Notes: a model not told the origin generated them from the sequence alone. Shown: positions 7,574 to 16,895, counted from the stretch's first letter. The stretch: 42,113 nt of DNA from an uncultured Oscillospiraceae bacterium (GCA_904420145.1 CAJFUI010000109.1:1-42113); one strand, 5' to 3'. Translations and numbers: made by a program.

Positions 7574-8518
7574 ATGATTCAGTCAAGAATTTGCGAGATG
7601 CTGGGGATCGAGTACCCGGTATTTCAGGGCGGCATGGCCTGGATCGCCGACGGCCGGCTGGCCGCGGCCGTGTCCAACGGCGGCGGCCTTGGCATCATCG
7701 GCGCGGGCAACGCCCCGGGCAGCTATGTCCGGGAGCAGGTGCGCCTGGCCAGATCCCTCACCTCCAAGCCCATCGGAGTCAACATCATGCTCCTCAGCCC
7801 CTGCGCGGACGAGGTAGCCCAGGTGGCGGCGGAGGAAAAGGTTGAGGTGATCACCACCGGTGCCGGCAATCCCTCTAAATATATGAAGCTCTGGCAGGAG
7901 GCCGGCAGCAAGGTCATCCCCGTGGTGGCCTCGGTGGCCATGGCCAAGCTGATGACCCGGCTGGGAGCCTCGGCGCTGATCGCCGAGGGCGGAGAGAGCG
8001 GCGGACATGTGGGGGAGCTGACCACCATGGTCCTCGTCCCCCAGGTCTGCGACGCCACTGACCTGCCGGTGATTGCCGCCGGCGGCATCGCCGACGGCCG
8101 GGGCGTGGCCGCCGCCTTCATGCTGGGCGCCTGCGGCGTGCAGATGGGCACCCGGTTTTTGAGCGCCGAGGAGTGCTCCATCCACCCTGTCTACAAGGAG
8201 AAGATCCTCAAGGCCACGGACCTGTGCACCACGGTGACCGGCCGGCGGCTGGGCCATCCCGTCCGCAGCCTGCGCACCCCCTTTGCCAGGGAGTACGCCA
8301 AGGCGGAGTACGGCGGCATGAGCGACGAGGAACTGGAGGCCCTGGGCACCGGCAGGCTCCGTCTGGCGGTGCAGGAGGGAGACAACGAGAAGGGCTGCTT
8401 CCTCTCCGGTCAGATTGCCGCCATGGTCCGCAAGGTCCAGCCGGCGGCTGAAATTGTGAAGGAAGTGATGGAGGGGGCGGAGCCCATCCTCCTGGGGGCG
8501 CCGAAATGGGTAAAATAG
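7574..8518 (+). CDS. fabK: Enoyl-ACP reductase II (FMN-dependent)
   Basis: Last reduction of each elongation cycle: trans-2-enoyl-ACP to acyl-ACP with NAD(P)H and FMN. 314 residues. The protein follows the pneumococcal FabK pattern: FQGGMAWIADG at the N-terminus, GGLGIIGAGNAP, GVNIMLLSP, TTGAGNPSKYM, the catalytic-type His in GESGGHVGEL, the flavin-phosphate loop IAAGGIADGRG and GVQMGTRF. No FabI gene is visible, so this is probably the operon's only enoyl reductase and the cell should be insensitive to FabI inhibitors such as triclosan. It starts 6 bases after acpP and overlaps fabD by 13 bases. Confidence 0.96.
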   Translation: MIQSRICEMLGIEYPVFQGGMAWIADGRLAAAVSNGGGLGIIGAGNAPGSYVREQVRLARSLTSKPIGVNIMLLSPCADEVAQVAAEEKVEVITTGAGNPSKYMKLWQEAGSKVIPVVASVAMAKLMTRLGASALIAEGGESGGHVGELTTMVLVPQVCDATDLPVIAAGGIADGRGVAAAFMLGACGVQMGTRFLSAEECSIHPVYKEKILKATDLCTTVTGRRLGHPVRSLRTPFAREYAKAEYGGMSDEELEALGTGRLRLAVQEGDNEKGCFLSGQIAAMVRKVQPAAEIVKEVMEGAEPILLGAPKWVK

Positions 8519-9402
8519 CCTTTGTTTTTTCCGGTCAGGGGGACCAGTACCCCGGCATGGGGAAGGAACTTGCCACCCAGTACCCCGCTGCGGCGGCCAT
8601 CTTCGCCATGTGCGACGGCCTTCGTCCCGGCACCTCCCAGCAGTGCTTCGCCGGCACGGAGGAGGAGCTGAAGGAGACAAAAAACACCCAGCCCTGTCTC
8701 TTTGCCATGGAGCTGGCCGCAGCGGCCGTGCTGATGGAACAGGGGATCCGCCCTGACGCCGCGGCGGGCTTCTCCCTTGGGGAGGTCACGGCGGCCGCAG
8801 TGGCCGGTCTCTTCGACTATGAGACGGGCTTTCGTCTGGTGTGCAGGCGGGGCGAGCTGATGCAGCAGGCCTCGGAGCGGTTCGACACCGCCATGGCCGC
8901 GGTGGTCAAGCTGCCGAACGAGACGGTGGAGGAGCTCTGCGGAAAATATGAGGGAGTCTACCCCGTCAACTTCAACTGCCCCGGACAGGTCACCGTCTCC
9001 GGCCTCGCCGCCCAGATGCCCGCCTTCTCCGCGGACGTAAAGGCGGCGGGGGGCCGGGCCCTGCCCCTGAAGGTGAAGGGCGCCTTCCACTCCCCCTTTA
9101 TGAAGGAGGCCGCCGAGGCCTTTGCGACGGAGCTTGGGAAGGCGGACCTCCGCCAGGGGACCATCCCCCTCTACTCCAACAAGACCGCCCAGCCCTACGC
9201 CGGCGACGCGGCGGCGCTGCTCTCTGAGCAGATCTGCAGCAGCGTCCAGTGGGAGAAGCTGATCCGCAGCATGGCTGCCGACGGCGTGGACACCTTCATT
9301 GAGATCGGCCCGGGGCGGACCCTTACCAATATGATCCAGCGGATCGATCCTGGGGTGACGGCGGTCACCTATACCGAATATCTGAAGGAGGCAGCATGTT
9401 AA
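8506..9402 (+). CDS. fabD: Malonyl-CoA:ACP transacylase
   Basis: Moves malonyl groups from malonyl-CoA to ACP. 298 residues. It begins with FVFSGQGDQYPGMG (most relatives have GQGSQ). The nucleophile elbow is GFSLGE with Ser90; the usual motif is GHSLGE, so the His before the catalytic Ser is replaced by Phe. The second catalytic residue, His in AFHSPFM, is present. The fold and all other landmarks are normal, so it is probably active. Overlaps fabK by 13 bases and fabG by 7, suggesting translational coupling. Confidence 0.95.
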   Translation: MGKIAFVFSGQGDQYPGMGKELATQYPAAAAIFAMCDGLRPGTSQQCFAGTEEELKETKNTQPCLFAMELAAAAVLMEQGIRPDAAAGFSLGEVTAAAVAGLFDYETGFRLVCRRGELMQQASERFDTAMAAVVKLPNETVEELCGKYEGVYPVNFNCPGQVTVSGLAAQMPAFSADVKAAGGRALPLKVKGAFHSPFMKEAAEAFATELGKADLRQGTIPLYSNKTAQPYAGDAAALLSEQICSSVQWEKLIRSMAADGVDTFIEIGPGRTLTNMIQRIDPGVTAVTYTEYLKEAAC

Positions 9403-10124
9403 CAGGCAAAACAGCGATCATCACCGGCGGCTCCCGGGGCATCGGCGCGGCGATTGCCGAGAAGTTTGCCTCCTTAGGGGCCAACATCGCCGTCCTCTAT
9501 GCCGGCAGCCGGCAGGCAGCCGAGGAGGTCTGCGGCAGATGCGCCCAAAGCTACGGCGTAAAGGCCCTGCCCTACCAGTGCGATGTGGCGGACTTTCAGG
9601 CCACCAAGGAGACCGTGGCCCAGATTAGGGCGGACTTCGGCACGGTCCACATCTTAGTCAACAACGCGGGGATCACCCGGGACGGCTTAGTTGCCATGAT
9701 GAAGGAGGAGGACTTCGACGCGGTGCTGAACACCAACCTGAAGGGCGCCTTCCACATGATCCGCCACTGCGCCGGCCTGTTCCTGCGCAACCGGGAGGGC
9801 TGCATCATCAACATCGCCTCGGTCTCCGGCCTCATCGGCAACGCCGGGCAGTGCAACTACGCCGCCTCCAAGGCGGGACTCATTGGCCTGACAAAATCCG
9901 TGGCCCGGGAGCTGGCGGCCAAGGGGATCCGGTGCAACGCCATCGCCCCCGGCTTTATCGCCACGGATATGACCGGCGACCAGCAGGAAAATCCCCTGCT
10001 AAAGCAAATCCCCTTGGGCAGAATGGGGGAGGCCGCCGATGTGGCGGAGGCCGCGGCATACCTGGCCACGGCCGGCTATGTAACCGGCGAGGTCCTCCGT
10101 GTAGACGGCGGCATCGCCATGTAA
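9396..10124 (+). CDS. fabG: 3-oxoacyl-ACP reductase
   Basis: NADPH-dependent reduction of 3-ketoacyl-ACP, a short-chain dehydrogenase of 242 residues. The cofactor loop is GGSRGIG (about 11-17), followed by NNAG, the catalytic Ser in IASVSG, the Tyr-x3-Lys pair in YAASKAG and the PGFIATDM segment after it. The C-terminus TGEVLRVDGGIAM is family-typical. It starts inside the end of fabD and is followed after 13 bases by fabF. Confidence 0.96.
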   Translation: MLTGKTAIITGGSRGIGAAIAEKFASLGANIAVLYAGSRQAAEEVCGRCAQSYGVKALPYQCDVADFQATKETVAQIRADFGTVHILVNNAGITRDGLVAMMKEEDFDAVLNTNLKGAFHMIRHCAGLFLRNREGCIINIASVSGLIGNAGQCNYAASKAGLIGLTKSVARELAAKGIRCNAIAPGFIATDMTGDQQENPLLKQIPLGRMGEAADVAEAAAYLATAGYVTGEVLRVDGGIAM

Positions 10125-10137
10125 GGAGTGTGAAATT

Positions 10138-11376
10138 TTGAGCGAGAAGAGAAGAGTTGTGGTCACCGGACTGGGCGCCGTCACCCCCGTGGGCAACACC
10201 GCCGCGGAGACCTGGGAGAGCCTGAAGTCCGGCAAAAACGGCATCGCCCCCATCACCGCCTTTGACACCACCGGCTTTAAGGCGACTCTGGCCGCCGAGG
10301 TGAAGGGCTTTGACCCCAGGGCCTATTTAGAGGTCAACGAGGTCCTCCGCACCGACCGCTATGCCCAGCTGGCTGTAGCAGCGGCGGAGCAGGCGGTCAC
10401 GGAGAGCGGCGTGAAGGGGACTGTGGAGCCGGAGCGTTTTTCCGTGCTGTTTGGCACCGGCATCGGCGGCATCCACTCCTTTGAAAACGAATATGCCAAG
10501 CTGATGGAGAAGGGCCCCCGCCGGGTCTCCCCCCTCTTTATTCCCATGATGATTGCCAACATGGCGGCGGGCATGATCGCCATCCGCTACGACTGCCGGA
10601 GCTCGGCCATGCCGGCGGTGACCGCCTGCGCCTCCGGCTCCAATGCCATCGGCGAGGCCCTGCGGCTGATCCGCCACGGCTATGCCGACGCGGTGATCTC
10701 CGGCGGCACGGAGGCCGCCATCACCGCCTCCGCTGTAGCAGGCTTTGCCAATATGCAGGCATTGTCCACCGCCAGCGACCCCGATGCGGCGTCCCTGCCC
10801 TTTGACAAGCGCAGAGGCGGCTTTGTCATCGGCGAGGGGGCTGTGGCCCTTGTCTTAGAGGAGTATGAGCACGCCAAGGCCCGGGGCGCCAACATTTACG
10901 GCGAGGTCTGCGGCTACGGCTCCACCTGCGATGCCTACCACATCACCGCCCCCCATCCGGAGGCCAGAGGCGGTGCCCAAGCCATGGTGGACGCCATGGG
11001 TGAGGCCGGCTATGCTGCAAGCGACGTGGTCTATATCAACGCTCACGGCACCGGCACCCCCCTCAACGACGCCATCGAGACGGTGGCCATCAAGAAGGCT
11101 CTGGGCGAGGAGAGCGCAGGGCGGGCCTATGTGAGCTCCACCAAGTCCATGACCGGGCATATGCTGGGCGCGGCGGGAGCGGTGGAGGCTATGGCCTGCC
11201 TGCTGGCCCTGCGGGAGAGGATCATCCCCCCCACCATCAACCTGCTGGAGCAGGACGAGGCCTGCGACCTCAACTATGTACCCAATACGGCTGTCAAGGC
11301 GGACATCACGCTGGCCCTCTCCAATTCCCTCGGATTTGGCGGCCACAACGCCTGTCTCGCTTTTAGAAAGGTGTAA
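10138..11376 (+). CDS. fabF: 3-oxoacyl-ACP synthase II (condensing enzyme)
   Basis: Elongating ketoacyl synthase joining acyl-ACP and malonyl-ACP, 412 residues. The active-site Cys164 lies in VTACASGSNAIGEALR, with the two catalytic histidines in HGTGTPLND and KSMTGHMLGAAG. The start codon is TTG at 10138, preceded by AAGGAG (10123-10128) 9 nt upstream; the conserved RRVVVTGLGAVTPVGN begins five residues later, so this start fits. The initiating enzyme FabH is not in this window. Confidence 0.96.
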   Translation: MSEKRRVVVTGLGAVTPVGNTAAETWESLKSGKNGIAPITAFDTTGFKATLAAEVKGFDPRAYLEVNEVLRTDRYAQLAVAAAEQAVTESGVKGTVEPERFSVLFGTGIGGIHSFENEYAKLMEKGPRRVSPLFIPMMIANMAAGMIAIRYDCRSSAMPAVTACASGSNAIGEALRLIRHGYADAVISGGTEAAITASAVAGFANMQALSTASDPDAASLPFDKRRGGFVIGEGAVALVLEEYEHAKARGANIYGEVCGYGSTCDAYHITAPHPEARGGAQAMVDAMGEAGYAASDVVYINAHGTGTPLNDAIETVAIKKALGEESAGRAYVSSTKSMTGHMLGAAGAVEAMACLLALRERIIPPTINLLEQDEACDLNYVPNTAVKADITLALSNSLGFGGHNACLAFRKV

Positions 11377-11382
11377 TGGAAC

Positions 11383-11802
11383 ATGATGAATGAGACGGAT
11401 ATCCGCAGATATGCGGAGCTGATGCGGGAGTTAGGCCTCACAGGCCTGGAGATCGCCGAGGACAACAAGGTGGTGCGGCTGGAGTGCACAGCGCCTGCGG
11501 CGGCAAAAACGGTTGTCCCCCTGGAGACGGCCACCGCCGCCCCGGCAGCGGGAGAGGGCAGGGCGTATGTCAGCGTAAAATCCCCTATGGTGGGGGTGTT
11601 TTATGCCGCTCCCGCTGAGAATGCGGACCCCTATGTGTCCATCGGCGACCGCGTGAAGCAGGGCCAGACGCTGTGCATCGTGGAGGCCATGAAGCTGATG
11701 AACGAGATCACCGCCGAGGAGGACGGCGTTATCGCGGAGATCTGCGCCGCAAACGGCCAGGTGGTGGAGTTCGGCACAGAGCTCTTCCGCATTGAGAGGT
11801 AG
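11383..11802 (+). CDS. accB: Biotin carboxyl carrier protein of acetyl-CoA carboxylase
   Basis: Carries the biotin that shuttles CO2 between biotin carboxylase and carboxyltransferase. 139 residues. The N-terminal helical part (1-35) is followed by an Ala/Pro-rich linker (about 36-62) and the biotinyl domain with the acceptor Lys104 in VEAMKLMNEI. The two consecutive Met codons leave the exact start uncertain by one residue. Seven-base gap after fabF. Confidence 0.95.
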   Translation: MMNETDIRRYAELMRELGLTGLEIAEDNKVVRLECTAPAAAKTVVPLETATAAPAAGEGRAYVSVKSPMVGVFYAAPAENADPYVSIGDRVKQGQTLCIVEAMKLMNEITAEEDGVIAEICAANGQVVEFGTELFRIER

Positions 11803-11806
11803 CGCC

Positions 11807-12223
11807 ATGAACCGAGAAGAGATTATGACCATTCTCCCCCACCGGGACAACATGCTGCTGCTGGACGAGGTGGAGAACCATGACGGCACGGCGGTGGGAC
11901 GCTACACCGTCCGCGGGGACGAGTTTTTCCTCAAGGGCCACTTCCCCGGCCATCCCATCGTCCCCGGCGTGATCCTCTGCGAGATTCTGGCCCAGTCGGC
12001 CTGCGTGCTGCTGCGGGATACCATGGAGGAGGGGACGCTGCCGGTGTACACGGGATTGAACAACGTCAAATTCCGCTCCCCCGTCAAGCCGGGGGATACG
12101 GTGGAGACCCGGTGCCGCATCAAGCGGGCTAAGCACCCCTTCTACTTCGCCGAGGGCACCCTCTCTGTCGGTGAGCGGCTGTGCGTATCCGCTGAGTTTT
12201 CTTTTGCCATCACAGGAGCGTAA
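11807..12223 (+). CDS. fabZ: 3-hydroxyacyl-ACP dehydratase
   Basis: Dehydrates 3-hydroxyacyl-ACP to the trans-2-enoyl product. 138 residues, hot-dog fold. It begins NREEIMTILPHRDNMLLLD; the catalytic His45 is in GHFPGHP and the catalytic Glu59 in GVILCEILAQSA. ATG at 11807 was chosen over an upstream in-frame codon at 11792 because that one lies inside accB and adds no conserved sequence. GAGAGG precedes it. No FabM-like isomerase is seen in the window, so how unsaturated chains are made is unclear. Confidence 0.95.
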   Translation: MNREEIMTILPHRDNMLLLDEVENHDGTAVGRYTVRGDEFFLKGHFPGHPIVPGVILCEILAQSACVLLRDTMEEGTLPVYTGLNNVKFRSPVKPGDTVETRCRIKRAKHPFYFAEGTLSVGERLCVSAEFSFAITGA

Positions 12224-12226
12224 GCT

Positions 12227-13534
12227 ATGTTCTCTAAAATACTGGTTGCCAACCGCGGCGAGATCGCCGTGCGCATCATCCGCGCCTGCAAGGAGATGGG
12301 CGTGGCCACGGTGGCGGTGTACTCTGAGGCGGACCGGCAGGCCCTCCATGTGGCTCTGGCCGATCAGAGCTTCTGCATCGGCCAGGCGGAGGCGACGAAG
12401 AGCTATCTCAACGAAAACCAAATCATCAGCGCGGCCATTCTCTCCGGCGCCCAGGCCATCCACCCGGGCTACGGCTTTCTCTCAGAAAACGCCCACTTTG
12501 CCCGGCTGTGCCGGAAGAACGGTCTGGTATTCATCGGACCGGATCCGGAGCGCATGGAGCAGCTGGGGGACAAGGCCCTGCTCAAGGAGCTCATCCGCCA
12601 GACCAGCCTCTTCGTGATCCCTGGGACCGGGGCGGCAGCGACAGTGGAGGAGGCGCGGGAGGCCGCTGAGAGAATCGGCTACCCCGTTATGCTCAAGGCC
12701 AGCGCCGGAGGCGGCGGCCGGGGCATCCGGCTGGTGCGGTCCGCCGACGAGCTGGAGGAGGCCTATCTGCAGGCCACCGCGGAGGCGGCCAGCGCCTTCG
12801 GCAACGGCAGCGTCTATCTCGAAAAGTACATCTCCCCCGCCCGGCATATCGAGCTGCAGATGCTGGCCGATGAATACGGAAACGTGGTGTGTCTGGGAGA
12901 GCGGGACTGCTCGATCCAGCGGCACAACCAAAAGCTGCTGGAGGAGACTCCCTCCCCCGGCGTGACACCGGAGCAGCGGCAGTCCATGATTGCCGCCGCC
13001 GTTGACGCCGTCAAAAAGATCGGCTACGTGGGGGCGGGGACGCTGGAATTCCTGCTGGACCGAGCGGGTAATTTCTGGTTTATGGAGATGAACGTCCGGC
13101 TGCAGGTGGAGCACTGCGTCACCGAAATTTTAACCGGCTTTGATCTGGTCAAATGGCAGATCCGCATCGCCGCCGGGATCCCCCTGGATTTCACGCAGGA
13201 GGATGTCCGCATGGTAGGCTCCGCCATCGAGTGCCGGATCAACGCCCTCAACTGCGGGACATTGGAGATGCTCCATGTGCCCGGCGGCCCCTCGGTGCGC
13301 TTTGACACCTGCCTTTTGGAGGGGACGGCCGTGTCCCCCTACTACGACGCCCTGCTGGGCAAGCTGATCGTATACGCCAAAACCAGGGAGGAGACCCTCC
13401 GGAAGATCCGGGCCGCCCTCTGCGAGCTCGTGATTGAGGGGATCCCCACCAACATTGAGGAACAGCTTCAAATCGTAGGCGACGAGCGCTTTACCTCGGG
13501 GCACTACGATTTGACATTTATGGGAAACAGGTGA
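12227..13534 (+). CDS. accC: Biotin carboxylase subunit of acetyl-CoA carboxylase
   Basis: ATP-dependent carboxylation of the biotin on AccB. 435 residues, close to the E. coli length. N-terminal KILVANRGEIAVRIIRA, the ATP-grasp glycine loop ASAGGGGRGIR, HIELQMLADEYGN and the catalytic segment MEMNVRLQVEH (usually MEMNTRIQVEH, a mild variant) appear in order. Starts 3 bases after fabZ. Confidence 0.96.
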   Translation: MFSKILVANRGEIAVRIIRACKEMGVATVAVYSEADRQALHVALADQSFCIGQAEATKSYLNENQIISAAILSGAQAIHPGYGFLSENAHFARLCRKNGLVFIGPDPERMEQLGDKALLKELIRQTSLFVIPGTGAAATVEEAREAAERIGYPVMLKASAGGGGRGIRLVRSADELEEAYLQATAEAASAFGNGSVYLEKYISPARHIELQMLADEYGNVVCLGERDCSIQRHNQKLLEETPSPGVTPEQRQSMIAAAVDAVKKIGYVGAGTLEFLLDRAGNFWFMEMNVRLQVEHCVTEILTGFDLVKWQIRIAAGIPLDFTQEDVRMVGSAIECRINALNCGTLEMLHVPGGPSVRFDTCLLEGTAVSPYYDALLGKLIVYAKTREETLRKIRAALCELVIEGIPTNIEEQLQIVGDERFTSGHYDLTFMGNR

Positions 13535-13538
13535 ATCC

Positions 13539-14390
13539 ATGGCTCTGATCAAATTTTTGAAACCGAAAAACCAACTGGAAGAGGGCGGACGCAGCGCCGC
13601 GCCGGTGCAACAGGACGCCGGCGAGCCGGAGAAGACCTGCCCCAACTGCCGCAAGGACATCCCCTTAAGCCGTCTTTTTGCCAGCGATCTGGTCTGCTCC
13701 TGCGGCTACCACTTTCGGATGAAGGCCCGTCAGCGCATCCGGCTGATCGCCGACGAGGGCAGCTTTCATGAGCTCTACACCGGCATAAAAGCAGGTAATC
13801 CCCTGAACTTTGCCGGCTATAAAGAAAAGGTGGAGACTGTCCGCGCCGCCAGCGGCGAGGAGGAGGCCGTCATCTGCGGCACTGCCCAGATCGGCGGGGA
13901 GAGCTGCTGCCTGTTTGTCATGGAGTCCTACTTCATGATGGGCAGCATGGGCAGTGCAGTGGGCGAGAAGATCACCTCGCTGTTTGAGTACGCCACCGAA
14001 CACCGCCTGCCCGTAGTGGGCTTCACCGTCTCCGGCGGCGCCCGCATGCAGGAGGGCCTGCTCTCGCTGATGCAGATGGCCAAAACCAGCGCCGCCGTCA
14101 AGCGGCACAGCGACGTGGGCCTCTTCTACCTGGCCGTGCTGACCGATCCCACCACCGGCGGCGTCACCGCCAGCTTTGCCATGGAGGCCGACATCATTCT
14201 CTCCGAGCCCGGCGCCACCGTGGGCTTTGCCGGGGCCAGAGTGGTAGAGCAGACCACCAAAAAGGCCCTGCCCAAGAAATTCCAGAAGGCGGAGTTCGTC
14301 CTGGAGCACGGTTTTCTGGACGGCATCGTCCCCCGCTCCAGGCAAAAGGAGCTGTTAGCCCAGCTGCTCAGCATGCACAAGGGAGGCTGA
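13539..14390 (+). CDS. accD: Acetyl-CoA carboxylase carboxyltransferase subunit beta
   Basis: Beta half of the carboxyltransferase that moves CO2 from biotin to acetyl-CoA to make malonyl-CoA. 283 residues. A short N-terminal tail is followed by a zinc ribbon and the crotonase-like carboxyltransferase domain (GFTVSGGARMQEG, TTGGVTASFAMEADI, GFAGARVVEQT). The zinc ribbon is odd: Cys34-x2-Cys37, then 15 residues, then Cys53-x-Cys55. Relatives have Cys-x2-Cys in the second knuckle, so one residue is missing there, although CGYHF after it is conserved. Confidence 0.95.
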   Translation: MALIKFLKPKNQLEEGGRSAAPVQQDAGEPEKTCPNCRKDIPLSRLFASDLVCSCGYHFRMKARQRIRLIADEGSFHELYTGIKAGNPLNFAGYKEKVETVRAASGEEEAVICGTAQIGGESCCLFVMESYFMMGSMGSAVGEKITSLFEYATEHRLPVVGFTVSGGARMQEGLLSLMQMAKTSAAVKRHSDVGLFYLAVLTDPTTGGVTASFAMEADIILSEPGATVGFAGARVVEQTTKKALPKKFQKAEFVLEHGFLDGIVPRSRQKELLAQLLSMHKGG

Positions 14391-14394
14391 AACC

Positions 14395-15192
14395 ATGAGC
14401 AAAACGCCCTACGACCGGGTAAAGCTTGCCCGGGACAACAGCAGGCCCACAGGGCTTGACTATATTCAGAACATCTTCGAGGGCTTCATCGAGCTCCATG
14501 GCGACCGCCGCTACGGGGACGACAGCGCCATTGTGGGCGGTATCGCCAGACTGTCCGGCAATCCTGTCACCGTCATCGCCATCGAGAAGGGGCACACCGC
14601 CAAGGAGCGGGCCTACCGCAACTTCGGCGCGCCCCATCCAGAGGGCTACCGCAAGGCCCTGCGCCTGATGAAGCAGGCGGAAAAATTCGGCAGGCCGGTG
14701 ATCTGCTTTGTAGACACCTCCGGGGCCTACTGCGGCGTCGGAGCCGAGGAGCGGGGACAGGGCGATGCCATCGCGGAGAACTTGATGGAGATGTCCACTC
14801 TCTGCGTCCCCATTATTTCCCTCCTTGTGGGGGAGGGCGGCAGCGGCGGCGCGCTGGCCCTCGCCGTGGCGGACCGGGTATGGATGCTGCAGAATGCGGT
14901 GTACTCCACCATCTCTCCCGAGGGCTGCGCCAGCATCCTCTGGAAGGATCCAACCAAGGCGGCGGAGGCGGCCGCCAGCCTGAAGCTGACGGCGGAGGAC
15001 GCGAAGAGCCTCGGCGTCATCGAGCGCATCCTCTCGGAAAACGACATCGGAAAAAAGGAATTCTACCACCGCATCCGCACTCTTTTGACCGAGGAGCTTC
15101 AGGAGCTCTCCGGCGAGCTGGATCTGGTGGGCAAGCGGTATGAGCGGTTCCGCAGGATCGGCGCCTGCAGGGCGGCGAAGGAGGCCACATGA
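14395..15192 (+). CDS. accA: Acetyl-CoA carboxylase carboxyltransferase subunit alpha
   Basis: Alpha half of the carboxyltransferase, 265 residues. It lacks the roughly 50-residue N-terminal extension of the E. coli protein, as is usual in Clostridia. Landmarks: RPTGLDYI, ELHGDRRYGDDSAIVGG, EKGHTAKER, NFGAPHPEGYRKALRLM, DTSGAYCGVGAEERGQ (usually DTPGAYPG), GEGGSGGALAL and SPEGCASILWKD. The last codons overlap the next gene by 4 bases (ATGA), so translation is likely coupled to the acyl-CoA synthetase. Confidence 0.96.
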   Translation: MSKTPYDRVKLARDNSRPTGLDYIQNIFEGFIELHGDRRYGDDSAIVGGIARLSGNPVTVIAIEKGHTAKERAYRNFGAPHPEGYRKALRLMKQAEKFGRPVICFVDTSGAYCGVGAEERGQGDAIAENLMEMSTLCVPIISLLVGEGGSGGALALAVADRVWMLQNAVYSTISPEGCASILWKDPTKAAEAAASLKLTAEDAKSLGVIERILSENDIGKKEFYHRIRTLLTEELQELSGELDLVGKRYERFRRIGACRAAKEAT

Positions 15193-16895
15193 GCATATAC
15201 CAGAAGTTTTGTACCGAAATCACCGACGCCTCTGGCGCCCTTTTGGACTTGCAGGTCCACTACCCCGACAACTTCAACTTCGGCTACGACGTGGTGGACG
15301 CGATTGCCGAGGCGTCGCCGGAGAAGCGGGCGATGGTCTGGTGCAACGTGGAAAATGAGGAGCATATCTTCACCTTTGCCGACATCAGGCGCCGCAGCAG
15401 CGAGATGGCAAATGTCTTTCAGAAGGCCGGCATCACCCGGGGCGACCGGGTGATGCTGGTGCTCAAGCGCCACTATGAGTACTGGTTCGCCGTCATCGCC
15501 CTCCACAAGCTGGGCGCTGTGGCCATTCCCGCCACCCATATGCTGACCGTGGGGGATTTTGTGTACCGCCTGCACACCTCCGGAGCCAAGGCTGTCGTCT
15601 GCACAACGCAGAATGAGGTGCCTGATAAGATCAGGGCCGCCGTCGAGCAGACCGGCGCGGCGGTGAAGCTCTGGTGCGTGCAGGGGGAGACGGCGGGATT
15701 CGAGAATCTGACGGCGGCTATGGAGGCCGCCGAGGAGGAGTTCCCCCGGGTGGAGACCCTCGCCGCTGACCCCATGCTGCTCTACTTCACCTCCGGCACC
15801 ACCGGCTATCCCAAAGGGGTCATCCACAACCACACCTACCCCCTGGCCCACATTGTGACGGCAAAATACTGGCAGCAGGCGGAGGACGGCGGACTCCACT
15901 TCACCGTAGCGGAGACCGGCTGGGCCAAGGCCTCCTGGGGCAAGCTCTACGGCCAGTGGCTGGTGGGCAGCGCGGTGATGGTCTACGACTTTGACAACTT
16001 CGACCCCAAGCAGCTCACCGCCGTCATCAACCGCTACGGCGTCACCTCCTTCTGCGCTCCTCCTACGGTGTACCGCTATCTGGTGCGCAAGGGCATCCCC
16101 GACATGCCCACCCTTAAGCACGCCTCCACTGCCGGCGAGATGCTCTCACCCGAGGTGTTCCGCAAGTTCACCGAGCGCACGGGGCTGCTCCTCCATGAGG
16201 GCTACGGCCAGACGGAGACTACGCTGCTGATGGCAAACTTCAGGGGCATGGAGCCTGTGGCGGGTTCCATGGGCACCCCCTCCCCCTTCTACCACATCGA
16301 GCTGCGCACCAAGCAGGGCCGGCGCGCCGCAGTGGGTGAGATCGGCGAGGTCGTCATCGTACCGCCGGCGGAGGGAGCGCAGCTGGGGATCTTTACCGGC
16401 TACCTCAACGGCGATGAGCAGTACCGCTATGTGTGGCGAAACGGCGTCTATCACACCGGCGATGCCGCCTATAGGGACGAGAACGGCCGCTACTGGTTCC
16501 ACGGCCGGTTTGACGACATCATCAAAACCGGAGGCTTCCGGGTGGGACCCTATGAGGTGGAGAACATCCTGATGGAGCACCCCGCCGTGGCCGAGTGCAG
16601 CGTCATCGGCGTGCCCGACGCCCTTCGCGGCCAGGCCATCAAGGCGGTGATCGTGCTGGGTCACGGCTACGCCCCCACCAGCGAACTCTCCCGGGAGATC
16701 AAGGAGTTCTGCAACCAGCGCCTGGCGGAGTATAAATGGGTCCGGATCGTGGAATTTGCAGAGGAGATGCCCAAGACAATCAGCGGCAAAATCCAAAAGC
16801 ATGTCCAGCGCGGACAGTGCGCCTCCTCGCCGGAGCTGGCAAGACCCGTTCAGGCAGGTGTAAAAAAGGTCTATGATCAAGGGAATCGGCTGTGA
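15189..16895 (+). CDS. AMP-forming acyl-CoA synthetase (ANL superfamily)
   Basis: Activates a carboxylic acid with ATP to an acyl-adenylate and then a thioester. 568 residues. The adenylation P-loop YFTSGTTGYPKG is at about 199-210, the GYGQTET motif near 338, the hinge region GRFDDIIKTGGFRVGPYEVE about 435-455, and the catalytic Lys in PKTISGKIQK near 533. The overall pattern is closest to medium-chain acyl-CoA or acetyl-CoA synthetases. It is translationally coupled to accA (4-base overlap) and to acpS (23-base overlap), which is unusual for a degradative enzyme. It may feed exogenous or recycled acids, or acetate, into the pathway. Substrate unknown. Confidence 0.9.
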   Translation: MSIYQKFCTEITDASGALLDLQVHYPDNFNFGYDVVDAIAEASPEKRAMVWCNVENEEHIFTFADIRRRSSEMANVFQKAGITRGDRVMLVLKRHYEYWFAVIALHKLGAVAIPATHMLTVGDFVYRLHTSGAKAVVCTTQNEVPDKIRAAVEQTGAAVKLWCVQGETAGFENLTAAMEAAEEEFPRVETLAADPMLLYFTSGTTGYPKGVIHNHTYPLAHIVTAKYWQQAEDGGLHFTVAETGWAKASWGKLYGQWLVGSAVMVYDFDNFDPKQLTAVINRYGVTSFCAPPTVYRYLVRKGIPDMPTLKHASTAGEMLSPEVFRKFTERTGLLLHEGYGQTETTLLMANFRGMEPVAGSMGTPSPFYHIELRTKQGRRAAVGEIGEVVIVPPAEGAQLGIFTGYLNGDEQYRYVWRNGVYHTGDAAYRDENGRYWFHGRFDDIIKTGGFRVGPYEVENILMEHPAVAECSVIGVPDALRGQAIKAVIVLGHGYAPTSELSREIKEFCNQRLAEYKWVRIVEFAEEMPKTISGKIQKHVQRGQCASSPELARPVQAGVKKVYDQGNRL

